A stretch of 64,000 nt of DNA from Halovenus aranensis (GTDB taxonomy: Archaea > Halobacteriota > Halobacteria > Halobacteriales > Haloarculaceae), in NCBI RefSeq assembly GCF_900100385.1, contig NZ_FNFC01000005.1, positions 1 through 64,000 on the forward strand. Reading direction: 5' to 3'. The notes under the pieces are model-generated. The model was given only the letters and a program-made list of their open reading frames with translations. It searched no databases and had not been told where the DNA came from. This document shows, piece by piece, positions 33,211-43,371 of this stretch (positions within the stretch are counted from its first letter, which is position 1; the number at the start of each line of letters is the position of its first letter). Both the position numbers and the translations under genes were made by a program.

Positions 33211-34077
33211 ATGAACGTCGACGCAGTGGTACTCGATGTCGACGGCGTCCTCGTCGACGTCGCCGACTCCTACCGCCGGGCAATCATCGAGTCGCTCGAC
33301 CGCGTTCTCGGGGAGACTATCGACCGGACGAGCGTCCAGCAGTTCAAAGACGCTGGCGGGTTCAACAACGACTGGGAGCTGACCGACGCGGCGGCGCTGT
33401 TCCTGCTCGCGCGCAAGGAGGGGTGTGACCTCTCGCTCGACCAGTTCACGACCGATATCGAGGCGATGGGTGGCGGTCTGGGTGCCGCCCGGAGCATCGT
33501 CTCTGAGGAGCTGACGCCGGCGACACGCGAGCGTGTCTTCAGCAGATGGGACAGCGAACAGCTACAGGACGTGTTCCAGCAGCTGTATCTCGGAAGTTCT
33601 CTCTACCGTGACCTCGAAGGCAAAGAGCCGACCCTCGAAACACCGGGGTACATCCACGACGAACCAGTGTTGGCGACCGAGGAGACACTCGACAGGCTCC
33701 AGGCAGAGTACAACGTCGGCGTCCTCACTGGTCGTCCCGCCGCGGAGGCAGACATCGCACTGGAGCGGGCCGGCCTAGACATCCCGTCTGCACACCGGTT
33801 CACGATGGACGACTGGGAGGGCGGCAAGCCGGACCCGGATGCACTTCTTACGCTTGCAGAGCGGTTCGAGGCGGACGAACTCCTGTTCGCCGGCGACACG
33901 CTCGACGACGTGAAGACGGCGCTCAACGCACAGCGGGCCGACAGTCGTACGTACTACGGCGTGGGTGTGCTAACCGGCGGACTGAGCGGCGAGAGCGGCC
34001 GTAGCGCCTTCGAGCAGGTCGGCGCGACGACGGTCGTCGAGTCGGTCAACGACCTGCCGTCGCTGCTTGGCGGCTGA
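33211..34077 (+). CDS. HAD-superfamily hydrolase (TIGR01548-like)
   Basis: The HAD motifs are in order: motif [15 protein letters not shown] with the nucleophile Asp, motif II in VGVLTGRP, Lys in [10 protein letters not shown] (motif III) and [12 protein letters not shown] (motif IV). The length and insert match the archaeal HAD family associated with histidine biosynthesis regions; here hisB lies about 10 kb away. Its phosphatase substrate is unknown. Start at ATG 33211 (MNVDAVVLD), as the upstream extension has no homology-like features. Confidence 0.8.
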   Translation: MNVDAVVLDVDGVLVDVADSYRRAIIESLDRVLGETIDRTSVQQFKDAGGFNNDWELTDAAALFLLARKEGCDLSLDQFTTDIEAMGGGLGAARSIVSEELTPATRERVFSRWDSEQLQDVFQQLYLGSSLYRDLEGKEPTLETPGYIHDEPVLATEETLDRLQAEYNVGVLTGRPAAEADIALERAGLDIPSAHRFTMDDWEGGKPDPDALLTLAERFEADELLFAGDTLDDVKTALNAQRADSRTYYGVGVLTGGLSGESGRSAFEQVGATTVVESVNDLPSLLGG

Positions 34078-34113
34078 GCGCTGGGGCTGTCGGGATACGC
34101 CGTCCCAACCACC

Positions 34114-34710
34114 TCACTCCGCGTTTCGTTCCCACTCCTCGCGAGCGATGCTGTACCTGATAGAATCGCGGGGTTCGCCATCGATGACCAGGTCGTTCCG
34201 GATATGACCCTCCTTGCGACCGCCGAATCGTTCGACGTACTTCTCGATAGCACGCCGTGACTGGTCGTTTTCGGGGTCGTGTCTGACTGTCACAATCTCG
34301 AGGTCGAGGCGCTCGAAGGCCAGTTCGAGTATCCGCCCCGCGCGTTCTCCTGAGTAGCCCTTTCCCCAGAACGGCTTGCGTAGCCAGGTGCCGAGCTTTG
34401 CACTCCGCCGGTCCCAGTCGGGATGGAGGCTCGCGAGGCCCGCGAACTCGCCAGCGCGTTCACCCGCGGACGGACGAATCACGTACGTCACAGCGTCGCC
34501 GTCCTCGAACTGCGCGCCGCAGTGGTCTACCCAGTCGACGGCTTGCTTGGGGTGGTCGTACGGGTCCCAGGTGACGTATTCGGTAATCGCGTCGATACCC
34601 GGGGCATCCCGTTTGACGTGGCGATACAGCTCGAAGGGGTCGATATCGTCGGGATGGAGTCGCTCGTATCGGAGACGGTCGCTCTCCATCTCCGCCGGAA
34701 ACAGTGTCAT
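34114..34710 (-). CDS. GNAT-family N-acetyltransferase (RimJ/RimL type)
   Basis: The 198-residue protein has the ribosomal-protein acetyltransferase-like GNAT pattern: MESDRLRYERLHPDDIDPFE, GLASLHPDWDRRSAKLGTWL and the acetyl-CoA-binding loop PFWGKGYSGERAGRILELAF, followed by DPENDQSRRAIEKYVERFGG. The acceptor is unknown. Start at ATG 34710 (MTLFPAEME). Confidence 0.85.
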   Translation of the reverse strand: MTLFPAEMESDRLRYERLHPDDIDPFELYRHVKRDAPGIDAITEYVTWDPYDHPKQAVDWVDHCGAQFEDGDAVTYVIRPSAGERAGEFAGLASLHPDWDRRSAKLGTWLRKPFWGKGYSGERAGRILELAFERLDLEIVTVRHDPENDQSRRAIEKYVERFGGRKEGHIRNDLVIDGEPRDSIRYSIAREEWERNAE

Positions 34711-34813
34711 GACTGGTGCAACGATGTGGCCCTCAAAAGGTTTTGCTGGCGTGTGCCATCGAGACACATTCTCGGTCGACAGGTACAGGACGCCGCCATC
34801 CCAGAGACCAGGT

Positions 34814-35905
34814 ATGTACCGCTGTGTTGCCTGTGACCGGCGCTACGAGGAGCGCGCCGGGCCGTGGCGCTGTGAGTGTGGCCGTCCGCTGGATTTCGAC
34901 CGTGACCCGCTGCCTGCGCGCGGGCCACCAGAGACCCTCGACCGCGACCGTGGCCTCTGGGCGTTCGACTCGTTCCTGCCGGTCGACTGTCACGTGAGCC
35001 TCGGAGAGGGGTGGACGCCGCTGGTCGACGCCCCCGACTGGGAGTGTGCGTTCAAGCTGGAGTACTGTTTTCCGACGGGCAGTTTCAAAGACCGCGGCGC
35101 GGCGACGACGCTCTCTCACGCTGTCGAGTTGGGTGTCGACCACGTCGTTGAGGACTCATCTGGCAACGCCGGCGCAGCCATCGCGACCTACGCCGCCCGC
35201 GCAGGCGTCGACGCCGACATCTACGTCCCTGCTGACGCGAAGGCGAACAAAATCCGCCCAATCGAGCGAGCCGGTGCGACGGTTCGGCGTATCGAAGGCG
35301 ACCGCCAGGCCGTCACCGACGCCTGTATCGAGGCCGTCGAGGCCGGCGACGGCTGGTACGCGAGTCACGCCTACCAGCCCGCCTTTTTCGCCGGCACCGC
35401 GACCTTTGCGTTCGAACTCTGCGCTCAACGCGAGTGGAAAGACACATCGGGGTGGAGTGCCCCCGACGTGGTCGTGACGCCGTTGGGTCACGGGACACTC
35501 TTTCTGGGTGCGTATCGCGGCTTCCGAGCTCTCGACGCCGCGGGCTGGATAGACGACCTGCCACGGCTCTACGGCGTGCAGGCCGCCGGTGTCGCACCGA
35601 TTGCCACCGCACGGGGGGGCGACTCCGCCGAGAACGCCAACACCGCGGCAGACGGTATCCAGATAACTGAACCGCCCCGGCGAGGGCAAATTCTCGACGC
35701 TATCGAGACGACCGGCGGGGACGCCATCGCCGTCGACGCCGAGGAGACGAACGCAACACTCGACCGGCTCCACCGAGACGGCTTCTACACGGAGCCGACC
35801 TGTGCGGTCGCACCAGCCGGGCTCGAACTGCTCAGAGAACGCGGTGAGGTCGATGCTGGCGAGAGCGTCGCCGTTGCGCTCACCGGAACCGGGCTCAAGA
35901 AGTAG
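34814..35905 (+). CDS. thrC: Threonine synthase-like PLP enzyme
   Basis: This fold-type II PLP enzyme would convert O-phosphohomoserine to threonine. The N-terminal zinc-like motif (CVACDRRYEERAGPWRCECG) is typical of archaeal threonine synthases. The PLP lysine lies in TGSFKDRGAATTLSHAVE, followed by EDSSGNAGAAIATYAARAG and a phosphate-binding loop TPLGHGTLFLG. A generic PLP-dependent beta-family enzyme with another substrate cannot be ruled out. It is convergent with the prenyl synthase. Confidence 0.85.
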   Translation: MYRCVACDRRYEERAGPWRCECGRPLDFDRDPLPARGPPETLDRDRGLWAFDSFLPVDCHVSLGEGWTPLVDAPDWECAFKLEYCFPTGSFKDRGAATTLSHAVELGVDHVVEDSSGNAGAAIATYAARAGVDADIYVPADAKANKIRPIERAGATVRRIEGDRQAVTDACIEAVEAGDGWYASHAYQPAFFAGTATFAFELCAQREWKDTSGWSAPDVVVTPLGHGTLFLGAYRGFRALDAAGWIDDLPRLYGVQAAGVAPIATARGGDSAENANTAADGIQITEPPRRGQILDAIETTGGDAIAVDAEETNATLDRLHRDGFYTEPTCAVAPAGLELLRERGEVDAGESVAVALTGTGLKK

Positions 35906-35910
35906 TCGCG

Positions 35911-36975
35911 TTACGCCTCCCGTTCGATGACAAAGCGGGTGAACTCCCGGAGGTCTGACTCTGCCTCGGGTTCAAGCTCGAGGTCGTCGAGATGGCCTCG
36001 CGCGCTGGCCGCGAGCTCTCTGGCCCGCTCCCGGGCGTACTCCAGTGCATCTACCGACTGCATGATGTCGATAGCTTCGATGATTTCCTCGTCGGTGTTG
36101 TCCTCGGCCCAGAGAATCTCTTCGAGCCGGGCAACCTGTTCGGCCGGTGCGTGTTGCGCGGTGTAGATGACCATCAGCGTTTTCTTGCCTTCGCGGATGT
36201 CGTTGCCGAACTCCTTGCCGAACTCGCCGGCCTGGTCGAGCGTGTGCTCGATATCGAGGATGTCGTCGCCAATCTGGAAGGCAATGGACATCTCCTCGGC
36301 GTAGGCAGCCAGGTCGTGTTCGACCTCGTCGGGTTGGTCGGTGACAATCGCGGCAAGTCGGGCGACGATGCGCGCGAGACAGCCCGTCTTGCAGGCACAC
36401 ATCTCGTAGTAGCGCTGTTCGTTGACGGTCACGGCCTTCTGGTTGTGCCAGTAGATATCCATCCCCTGGCCGAGATGAGTGCGATTGAGTTCGTGGGTGA
36501 GCATTTCGTAGGCCTGCAGTCGCTGGCTGTCACTCAGCACATCGGCGTTGCGGTCGATGACCTTCAGCGGGATGAAGTACATCGCGTTGCCGGCGTTGAG
36601 CGCGATATCGGTGCCAAAGACCTGATGGAGTGCCTCCCGACCCCGGCGTTTCCGTGCGCCGTCCTCGACGTCGTCGACGATTATCGTCCCGTTGTGGAGA
36701 ATCTCGGGGATACAGGCAAAAGACAGGTGTTCCTCCGGGTCTTCACCCAGCGCCTCGACGATGACGAGCAAGAGGATGGCACGCCAGCGCTTTCCCCCGC
36801 GGTCGAGCAGGTCCCACAGCGGGTCAGCCAGCGCCGCCTGAATCGCCTCGGCCTGGTACTGGTAGGTCGCCTCGCCGAAGAACTCACCCAGATAGGTCTC
36901 CTCGACGACGCGGGGGACCAGGTCTTCGATAGCGTCGTCTATCCGCGGTCGCCACTCCACGAACCGTTCACGCAT
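35911..36975 (-). CDS. Polyprenyl (geranylgeranyl-type) diphosphate synthase
   Basis: This 354-residue trans-prenyltransferase condenses isopentenyl diphosphate with allylic diphosphates for lipid chains. The first aspartate-rich motif is HNGTIIVDDVEDGARKRRG and the second is FQIGDDILDIEHTL; GGKRWRAILLL and EGKKTLMVIYTA complete the family pattern. The product length (C20 or C25) cannot be read with confidence. Confidence 0.9.
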   Translation of the reverse strand: MRERFVEWRPRIDDAIEDLVPRVVEETYLGEFFGEATYQYQAEAIQAALADPLWDLLDRGGKRWRAILLLVIVEALGEDPEEHLSFACIPEILHNGTIIVDDVEDGARKRRGREALHQVFGTDIALNAGNAMYFIPLKVIDRNADVLSDSQRLQAYEMLTHELNRTHLGQGMDIYWHNQKAVTVNEQRYYEMCACKTGCLARIVARLAAIVTDQPDEVEHDLAAYAEEMSIAFQIGDDILDIEHTLDQAGEFGKEFGNDIREGKKTLMVIYTAQHAPAEQVARLEEILWAEDNTDEEIIEAIDIMQSVDALEYARERARELAASARGHLDDLELEPEAESDLREFTRFVIEREA

Positions 36976-37129
36976 ACATCTGCCTCCAGTCTGAGTTCGA
37001 CATCACTCACTTGCCTCAGTTCCGCAGTAGTACACGGATATTCAAAGCACCTGAATAAAAACCCACCGGGACGGCGAGTTCGGTCTCGGGGCCAACAAAG
37101 CCTATGTGTACACGGCACAGACGACGACC

Positions 37130-37420
37130 ATGCGCGAAGCAAGCCGGACGACACGAAAGCGGATGACCGACCGCTTGCGCGAGGAGGCGCTCTCCGCGAG
37201 CGCGCTCGCCCGTGAGTTCGAACTGCAGACGGCGACCGCGCTCACACACGTCGAACACATCGCTCAGACGCTGGACGGGACCGACGAAGAACTCTTGGTT
37301 GCGCCGCCAGCGTGTCGGGACTGTGGCTTCGACGGGTTCGACGACCTCATCAACCGCCCGAGCCGGTGTCCCGACTGCAAGAGCGAAGCCATCGAAGAGC
37401 CCGCGTTTCGGGTCGAGTGA
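37130..37420 (+). CDS. HTH and zinc-ribbon transcriptional regulator
   Basis: This 96-residue protein joins an N-terminal helix-turn-helix (ALSASALAREFELQTATALT, then HVEHIAQTL) to a C-terminal zinc ribbon with CRDCGF and CPDCKS. The architecture is common among small archaeal regulators. Start at ATG 37130 (MREASRTTRKRM). Target genes are unknown; it is divergent from the prenyl synthase. Confidence 0.8.
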   Translation: MREASRTTRKRMTDRLREEALSASALAREFELQTATALTHVEHIAQTLDGTDEELLVAPPACRDCGFDGFDDLINRPSRCPDCKSEAIEEPAFRVE

Positions 37421-37528
37421 GTGTCGCATTTCGCTGTCCGAGACGGTGAGAGCCACGGATTCACTACCGGGCCGTCGCTGCTGGGAATCGAAGGGCTTAA
37501 TCCCGGGACACTCATCTGAGCAAGATGC

Positions 37529-37599
37529 GGGACCGTGGGGTAGCGGTATCCTCGGCGCATGGGGTGCGTCGGACCTGAGTTCGAATCTCGGCGGTCCCA
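37529..37599 (+). tRNA. tRNA-Pro (anticodon GGG)
   Basis: The 71 nt fold as a tRNA with acceptor GGGACCG/CGGTCCC and discriminator A, anticodon loop ATGGGGT (anticodon GGG) and T loop TTCGAAT. CCA is not encoded. The following about 240 bp to 37841 contain no supported gene. Confidence 0.92.
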
Positions 37600-37841
37600 C
37601 TTTCCGTTTTGCCTCGTCGGTTTCCTCGCGAGCCTGCGGCTCACTGTGGGACCACCCCTCACGTGAGGAAAACTGCCGTGAGCCGCGTCTTCGGCGCGTC
37701 GCGGTGAAACACCTCGCGGCGTTCGGCGTATCAGGGGTGTCTGGTCGGAACGCAACTGAGCGACAGCGTATATGCCGACAGCTACCGATGCGACAGGCTC
37801 GCCGTGCTGGCATGGGCGTTCGTACTCCCGTCGAATCAGTG

Positions 37842-39065
37842 TCACTCCTCAGGTCTCGTTGCGGGGGTCTCGACACGCTCCTCGGGCACAGAGTCCCGTA
37901 CCCGAAAGCCACCCGTCTCGGCGCGCCCAGTGAGTTCGCGCTGTGGGTAGGGAATTTTGATATCAGCCTCTTCGAAGGCCGTTTTGACGCCGTGGACGAC
38001 AGACTCGACGGCGTACCAGCGATGCTGTGGCGTCGGTCGGTCGATCCAGAATCGCAATTCGAGGACGATAGCTGAGTCGCCGAACGCCTTCGAGACGACC
38101 TGTGGCGGTGGTGCGTCCGCGACCGCGTCGAGGCCCTTCATCGTCTCCAGCGCAGTCTCCTGTGCGTACTCGGGGTCAGCCTCGTAGTCGATACCAACCT
38201 CGAGGCGAGTCCGCAAGTGTCCCTGGCTGGTGCGGTTGGTTATCGCGCTGTTGCTGACAAGGTCGTTAGGGATGACGATGGCCTCGCCGTCGAAGTTCTT
38301 CAGCCGCGTGTTCATGATGGTGATGTTCGTCACGATACCCTCGTCGTCGCCGACTTCGACCCAGTCGCCAACGGTGAAGGGCCGAGAGAACATCAACACG
38401 AAGCCGGCAATCATCGACCCCAGCGTCTCCCTGGCAGCCATGCCGACAACGATACCGAGGAATCCCGCACCGACCAGCAGTCCCGAGAGGTTGATACCCC
38501 ACAGGGTGAGTACGCCTGTCACCGCAAAAGCCAACACACCGAGATGGCTGAGCCGGAGCAGAATCTCCTGTTGGTGGTCGGTGACGCGGTCAGCCTCCTT
38601 GCCGAACTGGTCTATCAGGTCGTTAAAGAGGTCCATCGCAATGTAGGCCCCCAGGAAGATGCCAGCCGAGATGGTAGCACTCACCAGAAACGGCAACGAG
38701 AGACCGGTAAATCGGACGACCGTCACTGCCGCGTCGACTAACCCCCAGACGATAAGCAGCGAGACAAGCGCCGCGAACAGGAGTCCAGCTTGGACGAGAC
38801 GTAACACAAGCCCACCGAGCGACGTCGGGATGTACGCGGCCACGGTGTCGACAGCGCCGACCATCCGGTCGTTCAGCAGTCTGTTACGAATCGCGTAGCC
38901 GAGAGTATGGACGACGTACGGGGCCAGAAAGAGCGCAACAACAGTTACAGCTACCAGCACTGCGGCGCTGACAGCCAGTCGGCCCTCTGTCGTGCCTAAC
39001 TCTTCGAGAAACGTCTGGGCCTCTGACAGCGAAGCTGGAACCATACCGGTCACTGTCAGTGCCAT
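37842..39065 (-). CDS. MscS-type mechanosensitive ion channel
   Basis: This 407-residue protein has five or so transmembrane helices; the last, pore-lining helix carries the Gly/Ala-rich LLVGAGFLGIVVGMAARETLG, then the MscS beta domain: FSRPFTVGDWVEVGDDEGIV, TRLKNFDGEAIVIPND. It would release solutes on hypo-osmotic shock. It starts 4 bp downstream of the 7TM histidine kinase stop, so the two form an operon. Start at ATG 39065 (MALTVTG). Confidence 0.9.
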   Translation of the reverse strand: MALTVTGMVPASLSEAQTFLEELGTTEGRLAVSAAVLVAVTVVALFLAPYVVHTLGYAIRNRLLNDRMVGAVDTVAAYIPTSLGGLVLRLVQAGLLFAALVSLLIVWGLVDAAVTVVRFTGLSLPFLVSATISAGIFLGAYIAMDLFNDLIDQFGKEADRVTDHQQEILLRLSHLGVLAFAVTGVLTLWGINLSGLLVGAGFLGIVVGMAARETLGSMIAGFVLMFSRPFTVGDWVEVGDDEGIVTNITIMNTRLKNFDGEAIVIPNDLVSNSAITNRTSQGHLRTRLEVGIDYEADPEYAQETALETMKGLDAVADAPPPQVVSKAFGDSAIVLELRFWIDRPTPQHRWYAVESVVHGVKTAFEEADIKIPYPQRELTGRAETGGFRVRDSVPEERVETPATRPEE

Positions 39066-39069
39066 ACCG

Positions 39070-40815
39070 CTACGAGCCACGCGACAAACTTGGATGTTGC
39101 TTCTCGGCCCGCGTGCGGTGGTCTGCAGTCGGTAGCCGTATCTCGACCCGCGTCCCGCCCAACTCGGTGTCGCAATCGAACGAGAGCGTCCCGCCAGATT
39201 TGTCGACCAACAACCGGACCATCCAGAGTCCGAGACCGGAGCCGTGTTGCAGTGCAGTCTCCTCGCCCGCTTCGAGGGTCGCTACCTCGGTCTCGCTGAT
39301 TCCTGGGCCGTTGTCCTCGACTGTGAGCACGCCCTGTGAGTCTGTCTCTGTGACAGAGACGCGAAGCCGCGTGTCCTCCCGCGCAGTGTGCATTACGGCG
39401 TTGTGCAGGAGCTCTCGAATCGCTCGGTGGATGTCCGGGTGAGCGCGAACGTGGACCGCGTCGTCTATCTGGCACGCCACGTCGACGGAGGGGTGTTCTG
39501 TGCGAAGCGTCGACAGCTCCTGTCGGGTCGCCGCTGTTAGCGTGCCAGGAACAGTCTCCGCGTCGGAGTCGATAATATCTCGGAGGTCAGTCGCCTTCTC
39601 GCTGTACTCCAGAAGCGTCTCTGCAGTCTCTCTGATTCGCTGTGTCTGTTCGTCGAAGGTGCCGTCGTCGCGGTCGGCAATGTCGAACGTCTGGCCTTTG
39701 AGGACTGTCAGCTGGTTGCGAATGTTGTGCCGGAGTACGCGAGAGTGAATCTGTTTGAGCAAATCGAGTTCTCGCTCGCGTTCACGAAGCTGTGTGACCT
39801 CTCGAAACACCAGCACCGAGCCAAACGTCGACCCGCTCTGCTCGATTGGACAGACATCGAGCGAAAAATGCCGTGGACCCGCATCGTCGAGCGTGATGTC
39901 TTCGCTGTGGCTCTCACCCGGCCGGACCATCGACACCAGCTCGGGGTAGCCCTGACAGAACGACGCCAGCGACACACCTGCTACGTCGTCCGAATCGACA
40001 TCGAACAGCCGACAGGCCGCGGGGTTGGCGTCGACTACAGTCTGGTTGGCATCGACGGCGATGACGGGGTCAGCCATCGTCTCGACAGTCGTTCGCCGAC
40101 TGACCGGGACCAGTCCAAACAGGTGATATCGAAACAGCGCCACCCCCCATAGCGTCGCACTCACGGAGAAGGCAAGCGGCGTCAGGTCGACGTAGGTAGG
40201 GATTGCTTCGAAGTTGCGAAACAGGTAAGTCTGGAGCGCACCCGGGAAACCGATGAGCCAGCCTGCCAGAAGCAAGAGGAGTTGGTTACGGTGTGCACCG
40301 TGGGCTGAAGCCACTTCGTCGACCAGAATACCGACTGGCGGGACGACGACGGCCACCGCATACGCGATAGAGACGAAATACCACGGTCCCGTATCGAGTT
40401 GGCTGATGCTGACAGGGTTCGCGGGCATATCTGGCCCGAGAACCAGTTCGTGTGCCGGATTCGTGACCGCGAGTACGAGCGTGACGAGTGGGACGACAAG
40501 CAGCGCAGCCACGAGCGAACGCGAGACAGTGACGCGCTCGCGGTTGCTGTACCCCCAGACCAACAGGAGCCAGCCAAACGCGACACAGAACTGAAACAGC
40601 TGACGGAGCCCCGTGTTCAGGTGAATCGGGAGCAGTTTGCCCGGCCAGGCCAGCAACGCGAGTTGAATCGACCAGCCGATAGCACCGACCTGACAGAGCA
40701 AGAATCCGCGAGCGCCCGGCTTCTCGAGGTTCCGGTAGCCGTAGGCGGCAAGGCCCAGCATCGGAGTGGCACAGACGAGCATCAGAATCGACATCGACTG
40801 CGCCGCCGTGCTCAT
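39070..40815 (-). CDS. 7TM-PAS sensor histidine kinase
   Basis: Residues 1-232 form a 7TM histidine-kinase N-terminal sensor. A PAS domain covers about 240-345 (MADPVIAVDANQTVVDANPA). HisKA carries His363 in SRVLRHNIRNQLT, and the HATPase has N box RELLHNAVMH, DNGPGIS and HGSGLGLWMVR. The kinase is complete and shares its layout with the protein at 58195-59907. It is co-transcribed with the MscS channel directly downstream, suggesting osmotic or envelope sensing. Start at ATG 40815 after a second ATG at 40836. Confidence 0.88.
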   Translation of the reverse strand: MSTAAQSMSILMLVCATPMLGLAAYGYRNLEKPGARGFLLCQVGAIGWSIQLALLAWPGKLLPIHLNTGLRQLFQFCVAFGWLLLVWGYSNRERVTVSRSLVAALLVVPLVTLVLAVTNPAHELVLGPDMPANPVSISQLDTGPWYFVSIAYAVAVVVPPVGILVDEVASAHGAHRNQLLLLLAGWLIGFPGALQTYLFRNFEAIPTYVDLTPLAFSVSATLWGVALFRYHLFGLVPVSRRTTVETMADPVIAVDANQTVVDANPAACRLFDVDSDDVAGVSLASFCQGYPELVSMVRPGESHSEDITLDDAGPRHFSLDVCPIEQSGSTFGSVLVFREVTQLRERERELDLLKQIHSRVLRHNIRNQLTVLKGQTFDIADRDDGTFDEQTQRIRETAETLLEYSEKATDLRDIIDSDAETVPGTLTAATRQELSTLRTEHPSVDVACQIDDAVHVRAHPDIHRAIRELLHNAVMHTAREDTRLRVSVTETDSQGVLTVEDNGPGISETEVATLEAGEETALQHGSGLGLWMVRLLVDKSGGTLSFDCDTELGGTRVEIRLPTADHRTRAEKQHPSLSRGS

Positions 40816-41039
40816 TGTCTTGATATGTGTTAACAACCAGTTAAGTCTATTCGTCTGTGACCGACAGTGTTCAGAGAAGACCCACTCAAACAGCCGGTCG
40901 CTGCCGGTTGAACGACCGAGTGCTAAGAGACTCGAAAGTCAAGAGGTTCGGCATCGTTACTGCGGGTAGCAGTGTACGTCTGAACACTCCCCGGTGACCC
41001 CCCACCAGGGTCGCCGTGCGGGGAAAAGCGTCGGCTGCG

Positions 41040-42005
41040 CTAGCTGTGGATACCCATCGCTTCGATTTGCTCTTGATACCGGTTACGAATGGTCACTTCG
41101 GTGACCTGCGCGACGTCGGCGACTTCGCGCTGTGTCTTTTTCTCGTTACACAGCAGCGACGCGGCATAGATGGCAGCAGCCGCGTATCCAGTTGGCGACT
41201 TGCCAGAAAGCAGTCCTTTCTCTGCGGTGGTTTCGATGATTTCGTTTGCTTTGGTCTGTACCTCTTCGGACAGGCTCAGTTCGGAACAGAAGCGTGGGAC
41301 GTACTTTTTCGGGTCGACTGGTTCCATCTCCAGGCCGAGTTCCTGAGAGATGTATCGATAGGTACGTCCAATCTCCTTTCGCTCGACGCGCGATACGTCG
41401 GAAATCTCTTCGAGACTCCGCGGAATCCCTTCTTTCCGACAGGCGGCGTACAGTGCGCTCGTGGCGACCCCCTCGATAGAGCGCCCCCGGATGAGGTCGT
41501 CTTTGAGCGCCCGCCGATAGATGACTGAAGCGACCTCCCGGACCGACCGGGGGACACCGAGTGCAGAGGCCATCCGGTCGATCTCTGACAGTGCGAACTG
41601 GAGGTTTCGCTCGCCCGCGTCTTTCGTACGGATGCGCTCTTGCCACTTGCGCAGACGGTGCATCTGGCTTCGTTTCTTCGAGGAGATAGAGCGGCCGTAG
41701 GCGTCTTTATCCTTCCAGTCGATGGTCGTCGTCAGCCCCTTGTCGTGCATCGTCTGGGTCGTCGGCGCGCCGACGCGAGACTTCTCCTGTCGCTCCTGAT
41801 GGTTGAACGCCCGCCACTCCGGTCCTGGGTCGATATTGCCTTCCTCGACGACGAGGCCACAGTCGTCACAGATGAGCTCCCCCCGGTCCGAGCTCTTGAT
41901 GAGGTTCTCGGACCCGCACTCTGGACAGTCTCGCACGTCCTCGGATTCCTCTTGTTCAGTTGTAGACTCACGCTCGCGCTCCCGCTGGCGGCTGGACCGT
42001 GTCAT
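41040..42005 (-). CDS. tfb: Transcription initiation factor TFB
   Basis: The archaeal TFIIB homologue bridges TBP-bound TATA DNA and RNA polymerase. The N-terminal zinc ribbon uses CPECG and CDDCG, followed by the B-finger/linker ([20 protein letters not shown]) and two cyclin folds ([40 protein letters not shown]) ending in the BRE-recognising helix [11 protein letters not shown]. Haloarchaea have several TFBs; which paralogue this is cannot be told. Confidence 0.95.
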   Translation of the reverse strand: MTRSSRQRERERESTTEQEESEDVRDCPECGSENLIKSSDRGELICDDCGLVVEEGNIDPGPEWRAFNHQERQEKSRVGAPTTQTMHDKGLTTTIDWKDKDAYGRSISSKKRSQMHRLRKWQERIRTKDAGERNLQFALSEIDRMASALGVPRSVREVASVIYRRALKDDLIRGRSIEGVATSALYAACRKEGIPRSLEEISDVSRVERKEIGRTYRYISQELGLEMEPVDPKKYVPRFCSELSLSEEVQTKANEIIETTAEKGLLSGKSPTGYAAAAIYAASLLCNEKKTQREVADVAQVTEVTIRNRYQEQIEAMGIHS

Positions 42006-42182
42006 CGCATTTTTATAGTAGTAAGATAGAGAAACTTAAACCCTTGGCAAGTATTTTGTGGTTTTTACTAAGACAAGATTGGGGCAGAACGCGCGAATCG
42101 CCCGACAGCGCAGTGTCGGAATTCTGTCGATGCAGAGAGAACCGAAACACATACAAGTGATTCGACGGTGAAGTAAGGGTCA

Positions 42183-42776
42183 ATGCCGGTTATCGAGTGC
42201 GACCCTACGCTGGCGCGCGAGCGACTGGAGACAGCGGGTATCGAGCCCGAATCGGGCAACACCGAACACGAGCGCTGGCGTGCTGAACGCGGGAACGCGA
42301 CTGCCGTAGCCTACGACGACAAGGTCGTCGTGCAGGGCGGCGATACCGCTCGTCTCGAGGGGCTTCTCAGAGACGGCGGCGGCCGCGCACACGTCTACTT
42401 TGACGGTGCATCACGCGGCAATCCCGGCCCGGCAGCGATTGGCTGGGTCATCGTCACCGGCGACGGTATCGCCACCGAGGGCAACAAACCCATTGCAGAC
42501 ACCACGAACAACCGGGCCGAATACGAGGGGCTCATCCACGCCCTCGAAGTGGCTGATGGGTACGGCTTCGAGGAGGTCGAAGTCCGTAGCGACTCGGAGC
42601 TTGTCGTCAAGCAGATTCGCGGCGAGTACGACGTGAACAGCCCAGAACTCCGAGAGAAACGCGTTCGGGCGATGGAGCTGTTCGCGGAATTTGATTCGTG
42701 GTCGCTCAAACACGTTCCGCGCGAACTAAACGAACGCGCCGACAACCTAGCAAACGAGGCGTTCGAGGATGGCTGA
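42183..42776 (+). CDS. rnhA: Ribonuclease HI (haloarchaeal type)
   Basis: This enzyme cleaves the RNA strand of RNA/DNA hybrids. The active site residues are Asp74 (VYFDGASRGNPGPAAIGWV), Glu113 (NRAEYEGL), Asp136 (RSDSELVVKQI) and Asp186 (NERADNLAN). The about 70-residue N-terminal extension before the RNase H fold is a known feature of the Halobacterium enzyme. The stop overlaps the next gene's start by 8 nt. Confidence 0.95.
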   Translation: MPVIECDPTLARERLETAGIEPESGNTEHERWRAERGNATAVAYDDKVVVQGGDTARLEGLLRDGGGRAHVYFDGASRGNPGPAAIGWVIVTGDGIATEGNKPIADTTNNRAEYEGLIHALEVADGYGFEEVEVRSDSELVVKQIRGEYDVNSPELREKRVRAMELFAEFDSWSLKHVPRELNERADNLANEAFEDG

Positions 42777-43371
42777 GAACCACAGCGACAGTGTCGACGA
42801 GGCGACCGACGAACAGCCGCTTCCGGCAGAGGTCGTCGACCAGGCAGAACAGCTCACCCGCCGGGCGCGCGAGGCGGTCGACGACAACGAAGCCACGGCC
42901 TACCGCGAGAGGCGAGCCGAGTTACTCACAGAGTACGACTACCGAGCACGAATCCGCAACGATGACGACGACGTGCTGGTGTTGTATCCCGACGAGTGGC
43001 TCACGGACGGCGTCGCACAGCTCGAGGCAATCGAGGACCTCGACCGCGGTATCGAACGGCCACTGGAGGGTGCCGGCGATGCCGAGCAGTGGCGCGCAAT
43101 CGAGGAACACAACCGCGACCTCGCAGACCGCGTCGAAGCCGCTCACGGCGAGGTCCACGGCGAGAACGCACACGCGCTTGCGGACTTCATGAGTAACCAC
43201 TACGCCAAGGAAATCGAGCGGGCGACCGGCGAGGAAGTCGCCGAGTTCCGCGAGGAGTACTTCCCACGTAACGCCTGGCCAAGCGACGAGCAGCAGGCGG
43301 CGATTGATGCCTCTCTCGAATACGTCTTCGAGTGTGCACAGACGGAACCGCCGGCCTGGCGGGAGAACTAG
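42769..43371 (+). CDS. Acidic haloarchaeal protein encoded with rnhA
   Basis: This 200-residue, strongly acidic protein of the DUF7108 type has features VDQAEQLTRRAREAVDDNEA and AHALADFMSNHYAKEIERAT. It overlaps rnhA by 8 nt and is thus translationally coupled to it, a conserved arrangement in haloarchaea suggesting a shared role in RNA/DNA hybrid processing. Function is not established. The 3' end overlaps the convergent PadR gene by 4 bp. Confidence 0.7.
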   Translation: MAENHSDSVDEATDEQPLPAEVVDQAEQLTRRAREAVDDNEATAYRERRAELLTEYDYRARIRNDDDDVLVLYPDEWLTDGVAQLEAIEDLDRGIERPLEGAGDAEQWRAIEEHNRDLADRVEAAHGEVHGENAHALADFMSNHYAKEIERATGEEVAEFREEYFPRNAWPSDEQQAAIDASLEYVFECAQTEPPAWREN

